DNA of 64,000 nucleotides from FW021-bin31 sp964647485. Lineage in GTDB: Bacteria; Bacteroidota; Bacteroidia; Chitinophagales; Chitinophagaceae. Position 1 is the first letter of the stretch, and the number at the start of each line of letters is the position of its first letter. The position numbers and the translations under genes are program-made. Shown here one piece after another: positions 59,431 through 64,000 of this stretch. The notes below the pieces were generated by a model, which was not told the DNA's origin, made no database searches, and was given only the letters and a program-made list of their open reading frames with translations. Location of the stretch: assembly GCA_964647485.1 (NCBI GenBank), contig CAZYHV010000001.1, positions 156,541 to 220,540 of the forward strand. The letters are read 5' to 3'.

Positions 59431-60270
59431 ATGGAAAAAATAAACTGGGAAACAGCGAAGGAATTTGAAGATATTACCTACAAAAAGGCAAAAGGGGTAG
59501 CACGCATTGCCTTCAACCGACCGGAAGTACGCAATGCTTTCCGCCCTAAGACAACATCCGAACTGTTGGAAGCCTTTCATGATGCGCAGGAAGACACCTC
59601 CATTGGCGCCATTTTATTATCAGCCGAGGGGCCATCTCCCAAAGACGGCGTTTACAGCTTTTGTAGCGGCGGGGATCAGAAGTCTCGTGGCAAACAAGGA
59701 TATGTAGGGAAAGATGGTATGCACCGACTCAATATTCTCGAGGTTCAACGTCTCATCCGCTTTATGCCTAAAGCGGTCATTGCCGTAGTACCCGGATGGG
59801 CAGTAGGAGGAGGACATAGCTTGCATGTCGTTTGCGATATAACGCTGGCCAGTAAAGAACATGCAATTTTCAAACAAACCGATGCCGATGTAACCAGCTT
59901 TGATGCCGGCTATGGTTCTGCTTATTTGGCTAAAATGGTCGGTCAAAAAAGAGCAAGGGAAATCTTTTTTTTAGGTAGAAATTATTCGGCACAAGAAGCC
60001 TTTGAAATGGGAATGGTAAATAAGGTTGTTCCACACGAGGAACTGGAAAACACTGCTTTTGAATGGGCACAGGAAATTCTTGCCAAATCTCCTACTTCCA
60101 TAAAGATGCTCAAATATGCCATGAATCTTACAGACGACGGTCTGGTAGGGCAACAGATTTTTGCAGGAGAAACTACCCGATTAGCTTATATGACGGAAGA
60201 AGCCAAAGAAGGGAGAGATGCCTTTTTAGAAAAAAGAAAACCGGATTTTGAAAAAAAATGGCTGCCTTAA
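59431..60270 (+). CDS. menB: 1,4-Dihydroxy-2-naphthoyl-CoA synthase
   Basis: 279 aa crotonase-fold enzyme of menaquinone synthesis. It closes the second ring of the naphthoquinone from succinylbenzoyl-CoA. Signatures: VARIAFNRPEVRNAFRPKTTSEL, FCSGGDQKSRG, VPGWAVGGGHSLHVVCDITLAS and the Asp/Tyr region SFDAGYGSAYLAKMVG. The length matches MenB. Its end overlaps the convergent MATE gene by four bases. Menaquinone would accept electrons from Mqo. Confidence 0.96.
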   Translation: MEKINWETAKEFEDITYKKAKGVARIAFNRPEVRNAFRPKTTSELLEAFHDAQEDTSIGAILLSAEGPSPKDGVYSFCSGGDQKSRGKQGYVGKDGMHRLNILEVQRLIRFMPKAVIAVVPGWAVGGGHSLHVVCDITLASKEHAIFKQTDADVTSFDAGYGSAYLAKMVGQKRAREIFFLGRNYSAQEAFEMGMVNKVVPHEELENTAFEWAQEILAKSPTSIKMLKYAMNLTDDGLVGQQIFAGETTRLAYMTEEAKEGRDAFLEKRKPDFEKKWLP

Positions 60271-61589
60271 CCAACCAAATATTTCCTACGGAATTTAAAA
60301 ATCAAAGTTGCTCCCCGAATGATCATCCAAACTGCAAAAGCCATCCATATGGCATATAATTTCAACCCAAAATAGTCGCCTATCAATAAGACCGGAATAA
60401 AGCCAAAGAAAGTGGCTGCCATTTGTGTATTTCTCAGATATTTGGCTTCCCCCAGCCCTTTAAAGATCCCATCAAAAACATAGGCAATGGCATTGATAGG
60501 CTGCATCAATAAGACCATCCAAAATACTGCAGTAAACACGGCTAACACGCCTTCTTGTTTATTAAACAACAGCCCTATATGTCGGTAAAAAAGACCACAA
60601 AAAGCCAGTAATATGAAAGTAATCAATATAGAATACTTCGAAGTATCGATGCCCAGATTCCAAAGTTTTTTATAGTCCTTGGCTCCCAATAGTCGCCCTC
60701 CAATTGCATTTCCTGCATCAGCATATCCATCAATAAAGAAAGAGAAAAACAACCATAAATTCATTAAAATACTTTGTGCCGCAATATAATTTTTACCATA
60801 TCCTGTAGCATAAGCATTCGCCATATAGATGGCCACATTAAGTGCAATCGTCCGAATAAAGAAATTGGCACTCATCAACAACAAAGGTTTCAATTCCGGG
60901 TTTATTTTAGACTTTAATTTTAGAGAAAAAGGAGTCTTTTTAAGAAAAAAATAGAGTGCCATCACTAACATAACAGCCTGTGCTATGACACTGGCATAAG
61001 CAGCTCCATTCAATCCCATGGCGGGAATAAAATGCGGAATTCCAAACACCAGTATATAATCCAATACCACATTGACAGCAGCTCCTATGAGACTACATTT
61101 CATCGCCCAGAATGTATTTTGTAAACCACGAAAAATACCAAAAAGGGACAAAGTCGTTAAAGTCAAAGGATAACCAATGGCCCGAATCCGATAATATTCT
61201 TTGGCATATTGTAAAATCAGTCCATCGGCATTGTAAGCCCGAAAAATAGTTTCTGCAAAAACAGAAGTGACACCAAAAATAAAAAGACTTAATAATAGAC
61301 TAAAAGCCAATATCTGCGGTATTAACGTCTTGACAGCATGAATTCTTTGCCCCCCCACGTGTTGAGAAATAACCGCCGAAATTGCGGTTTCTATCTGTGC
61401 AACAATCCAAATAATCGCCGACAAAAAAGAACCGACAATACCGGCAGCAGCCAGCGCTTCCACAGAATGAGACTGTATATTTCCCACTACCGCAATATCC
61501 GTCAGAGAAATAACCGGTTCCGCTATTCCCGCAATGATAGCAGGGATTGCTAATTTATTAATCTCCTTAAAGGTGATTTTTGTAGACAA
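60267..61589 (-). CDS. MATE-family multidrug/Na+ antiporter
   Basis: 440 aa from TTG at 61589, twelve predicted membrane helices in two bundles. The N-terminal EINKLAIPAIIAGIAEPVISLTDIAVVG and AAAGIVGSFLSAIIWIVAQIETA are typical of the DinF-like MATE group. A longer TTG start at 61640 would add a polar stretch not seen in the family and is less likely. Expected role: drug or metabolite export driven by H+ or Na+. It is convergent with menB, overlapping by four bases. Confidence 0.88.
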   Translation of the reverse strand: MSTKITFKEINKLAIPAIIAGIAEPVISLTDIAVVGNIQSHSVEALAAAGIVGSFLSAIIWIVAQIETAISAVISQHVGGQRIHAVKTLIPQILAFSLLLSLFIFGVTSVFAETIFRAYNADGLILQYAKEYYRIRAIGYPLTLTTLSLFGIFRGLQNTFWAMKCSLIGAAVNVVLDYILVFGIPHFIPAMGLNGAAYASVIAQAVMLVMALYFFLKKTPFSLKLKSKINPELKPLLLMSANFFIRTIALNVAIYMANAYATGYGKNYIAAQSILMNLWLFFSFFIDGYADAGNAIGGRLLGAKDYKKLWNLGIDTSKYSILITFILLAFCGLFYRHIGLLFNKQEGVLAVFTAVFWMVLLMQPINAIAYVFDGIFKGLGEAKYLRNTQMAATFFGFIPVLLIGDYFGLKLYAIWMAFAVWMIIRGATLIFKFRRKYLVG

Positions 61590-61631
61590 AAGTGAGACTT
61601 TTAAGCTGCAAACTTGCGCTTTTTTTTGGAC

Positions 61632-61823
61632 ATGGAGCAACCCAATTATAGTAATCTTTTACCGGTAAACTCATGTAAAGAAGACATCGGCGTGGGAATC
61701 ACCCCGGAAAAATTGAAAGAAAAGTTTGAGAAATTGCAATTTTATGTGGTTTGGATCGAAGTCAGGTTTTGGATTCTGAACGATTATAACCTTCGTATTT
61801 GTAGTGGCTTAAGTTTACTTTAG
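61632..61823 (+). pseudogene. Orphan gene start truncated by the IS element
   Basis: 63 codons from ATG at 61632, starting MEQPNYSNLLPVNSCKEDIGVG, that run into the left terminal repeat of the IS element, where the stop lies. The first 45 residues look like genuine coding sequence (charged helix ITPEKLKEKFEKLQFY). No continuation is found on the far side of the element. I do not recognise the family. It may be the remnant of a gene disrupted by the insertion. Confidence 0.45.
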
Positions 61824-62892
61824 CGTTGTAAATCGCATATTTCTAAATATTGTTCCAGCGTTTGCTCATAGTTCCTTCTTGCAGTGATATTATTCAGAGA
61901 TAGCTCAGCAAAGTCCTTTACAAAATTCTTTGACTTCTTTAGCTGTTGTTTTATTCTGAACCAGTTCAGATATTTCTGTAAATATTTGGTAGATATTCCA
62001 TAAAACTGATTGGACAGCCATTTTTTTAAATGACTATGCAGTGAGTTGACATGTTGGATGTGATAAATTCCATTCATTACCCGTTGTTTCATATCTGAAC
62101 GCAATGGGTGATGCTCAATACCTTTATCTATGGCGTAACCCTTATAACTCACATGGCTGTCAGAACATAGAATCGTTTGGCTAGTCGTTAACGCTCCGAT
62201 TGCCCTATCGATATCTTTCTTTCTTATCCTTCCTCTCCGGGCTACGGTAAAGTCTAATTGTCTGGCTCTGTCAGCTGTCACTATTACGGATACCTTATTA
62301 TTACTTATGCCTTTCTGTTTGGATGTATTACCTCGCCGATGTGGCTTCCTTTTAATATTGCGACTCCCTTTCTCAGAATAAGGTATAAATGTCTAATCAC
62401 TTTCAGTGATTCCATTAAACGGATCCGAGCTTTGTTGTTTACAAGCTGATAAGATCTTATGACGCCAGTCAAAGGCCGTCTTTTTATTAATTTTTAAACG
62501 ATCTTTTATTTTATCTAAACTTAGTTCCTCCTCCATCAATTTTAAATAATCTTCAACCAAGTCTTTATGATGGAGGTGAGCCATCCATGTACCGGTAAAT
62601 TCTGTAAAAGTACGTCCACAATCTTTGCATTTATACCGCTGACTTCCCTTGTCTATACCATGTTTTCTGTAACTATTGCTTTGGCAATGGGGGCAACAAC
62701 CTTGTTTATTGTTCAATAGCTCCTTTCGGCTCAAATTTATATCGTCTTCACCGGAAACAACTGAAAACTCTGCCAGCAAGGAGTGCCGCTCCTCCTCTGA
62801 TAAATCAAAAATAGCTGCTCTGATTTCTTCCTTAGTCATAACTATCCTTTTTTACAAAGATACAAAATAACACGCTATTTTAAACTTAAGCC
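61806..62892 (-). mobile_element. IS1595-type insertion sequence
   Basis: About 1.09 kb bounded by imperfect terminal inverted repeats: GGCTTAAGTTTACTTTAGCG at 61806-61825 and, reversed, GGCTTAAGTTTAAAATAGCG at 62892-62873. It holds one transposase gene with a zinc ribbon. No flanking direct duplication was found: TTTGTAGT on the left versus GTATAACT on the right. This suggests an old insertion or later rearrangement. Confidence 0.82.
61820..62839 (-). pseudogene. IS1595-family transposase, interrupted by one amber codon
   Basis: The N-terminal part (62839-62396) has a Cys4 zinc ribbon (CCPHCQSN ... YKCKDCGRTFTE) and the pre-catalytic helix block ending GITESD. The TAG at 62395-62393 stands exactly where a Glu is expected in a DET-type motif. 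The reading frame then continues without shift through TFIPYSEKGSRNIKRKPHRR and the ISXO2-like DDE domain (SDSHVSYKGYAIDKG, HIQHVNSLHSHLKKWL) to TAA in the left repeat. A single GAG-to-TAG change explains it. The total is 339 codons plus stop. It is probably inactive unless the amber is read through. Confidence 0.85.
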
Positions 62893-62902
62893 GTATAACT
62901 TG

Positions 62903-63059
62903 ACGTTTACGTCTTCGATTGTCGCAAAAACCGCTTATTTTTTGCTCAAAAGCATTAAATTAGCAAAAAAATAAAGCGGTTTTGCTCGGTTCACGGTAAA
63001 ATGAACGTTTACGTCTTCGTAATCGGCTCCAGCGCAAAGCCGGTCAGACGTTAACGGCA
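62903..63059. repeat. Nested direct and inverted repeats next to the IS element
   Basis: Identical 15-mers ACGTTTACGTCTTCG at 62903-62917 and 63005-63019 enclose an inverted repeat: AAAACCGCTTATTTTTTGCT at 62927-62946 and its near-complement at 62962-62983. After the second 15-mer, CGGCT-N9-AGCCG and an outer CGTTTACGTCT/AGACGTTAACG pair form a nested palindrome. It could be a cassette or recombination site, or a small non-autonomous element. No gene lies in 62892-63242. Confidence 0.6.
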
Positions 63060-63242
63060 AGTGTTACAAAACAAACGTTCGGTACATAAAACAATTTAAA
63101 AAGCTATAAATCCAGAAGAGAAAATTGAAAGGCTTTCCATAAAAAACGAAACCCACTAGTTTGAGTTTCCTCAGGGACTAATGGGAATAAGATATTACAA
63201 AGATACATATTTTTTTGTACTTTTCAAACAAATTAAAAAAGT

Positions 63243-63845
63243 ATGACCTACAAGGAGTTTGAAAAGGTAATGAGCAAAGCTAGGATGAGTCGATATTTAC
63301 AGGCTTGTGATGGCAATTCACAGAAAGCAATGACACTTTACAGAAGAAATCTACAACTTACCCAAGAATTATTCACCATTATAAGTTGCTTTGAAATTGT
63401 GCTAAGAAATACTATTGATGATAGATGCAAAGAAGAATTTGGGGAAGATTGGTTAAGAAAAGGAGCCTCGAAAGACGGAATTTTTGACAATAAAAAGTGT
63501 CGTTTAACGAAAATAAATATCAATAATGCAATTAAAAAATTATCACACTATAAGCCTAACAAGCTCATCGCAGAACTCGGCTTTGGCTTTTGGCGTTATA
63601 TGTTTGCTCAAAATCAATATAATGCAACAAATCGTATCCTTTTAAAAGTATTTCCTTCAAAACCTACTTCTACCCCAACTCATCAGTACAATAATACCTA
63701 CATATTTAATGAATTAGCAAAATTAAATAAGTTAAGAAACCGAATGGCACACCACGAACCAATATGTTTCAAATCCCAAGAACCTATTAAAAGCACTACC
63801 TACGCAAGACAGAACTATAATTTAATTCTACAATTTTTTCAATGA
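63243..63845 (+). CDS. Abi-family (HEPN-type) abortive infection protein
   Basis: 200 aa, all-helical, resembling Abi_2/AbiD-type proteins: YLQACDGNSQKAMTLYRRNLQLTQEL and SCFEIVLRNTIDDRC, then GFGFWRYMF. Near the C-terminus LNKLRNRMAHHEP carries an R-x4-H motif, the HEPN RNase signature. Such proteins usually cleave RNA to stop phage growth by arresting the host. No antitoxin is adjacent in the window. It lies beside an IS element and repeats, as expected for an acquired defence gene. Confidence 0.8.
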   Translation: MTYKEFEKVMSKARMSRYLQACDGNSQKAMTLYRRNLQLTQELFTIISCFEIVLRNTIDDRCKEEFGEDWLRKGASKDGIFDNKKCRLTKININNAIKKLSHYKPNKLIAELGFGFWRYMFAQNQYNATNRILLKVFPSKPTSTPTHQYNNTYIFNELAKLNKLRNRMAHHEPICFKSQEPIKSTTYARQNYNLILQFFQ

Positions 63846-64000
63846 ATGGAAGTAGATGTTAAATCACTACTCTATGGACTTGACCATATTAATAAAATTT
63901 GTAGTGAAATAGATGACATATAAATCACACCAGCCGTTAACAAGTGGTCCATTGTACCCACCTCGGTCAAGTCTGAATGATATGTAATCTTAAATAAATT
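63846..64000. other. Window edge after the Abi gene
   Basis: 155 bp with no complete ORF. The motif GCCGTTAACAAGTGG (near 63933) resembles ACGTTAACGGCAAGTG upstream of the Abi gene (near 63048), so the Abi gene may be flanked by related short repeats. Confidence 0.35.

Noticed and set aside
61820..62839. Two separate transposase ORFs or a programmed frameshift
   Set aside because: Both parts are in the same frame; only a TAG codon divides them, so neither a frameshift nor two genes is needed.
62903..63059. Integron attC site
   Set aside because: The nested palindrome is suggestive, but the core sites do not match GTTRRRY/RYYYAAC and no integron integrase is in the window.

Overview
The window is one stretch of a Bacteroidota chromosome, most likely from the Chitinophagales/Sphingobacteriales side. 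Support for this: many genes carry the Bacteroidota promoter box TAnnTTTG close to the start codon with no Shine-Dalgarno; lipoproteins with short lipoboxes are frequent; and several family versions are typical of the phylum (long NusB, short AMP nucleosidase, DUF4369 thioredoxins, GLPGLI and carboxypeptidase-regulatory-like domains, Stealth proteins). The sequence is moderately AT-rich. The species cannot be named from this alone.

Layout. 0-3.6 kb: methionine genes (metZ, metX), an OsmC protein and a TRIC-type channel. 3.7-7.5 kb: dnaK, a lipoprotein thioredoxin and an Ogt-type DNA repair protein. 7.5-13.8 kb: a GbsR/MarR-type repressor heading a complete RND efflux operon, with a perfect palindrome at its promoter. 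13.9-20.5 kb: mqo, a conserved hypothetical, a GtrA protein, ribosomal protein S1 with an acidic extension, and a hydrolase. 20.53-21.28 kb: a 745-bp array of 93 octamers that changes orientation once. 21.3-24.7 kb: AMP nucleosidase, an HsdR-N-like protein, apt, arsR-acr3 and tRNA-Leu(CAG). 24.8-36.2 kb: parC, mgtC and a seven-gene chorismate/Phe/Tyr operon (pheA, aminotransferase, tyrA, DAHP synthase-chorismate mutase, aroB, aroA, aroC). The operon is preceded by two Phe/Tyr-rich leader peptides, each followed by a terminator, and carries a second octamer array inside it.

36.2-41.1 kb: two small lipoproteins, an ECF-like sigma factor, an anti-sigma/HtrA-protease fusion, and the nusB-DUF1573-yajC-coaE block. 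41.2-52.3 kb: a PNGase F-like enzyme, an agmatinase-family protein and a surface-glycan region (three Stealth phosphotransferases, a DUF5672 protein, a PMT/ArnT-like transferase, a GT2 enzyme and a UPF0104 protein). 52.3-61.6 kb: a regulatory-like domain protein, GH2 beta-galactosidase, thiL, a chromate transporter, menB and a MATE exporter. 61.6-64 kb is accessory: a broken gene start, an IS1595-type element whose transposase has an in-frame amber codon, nested repeats, and an Abi/HEPN-type gene.

Two observations stand out. The first is the GACTAnnn octamer arrays: they keep an unbroken 8-bp register, sit at the 3' ends of genes, supply or abut the stop codon, and always show TAGTC on the coding strand of the adjoining gene. 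The second is the tandem two-stage attenuator ahead of pheA, in which each leader carries its own terminator and a matching antiterminator segment.
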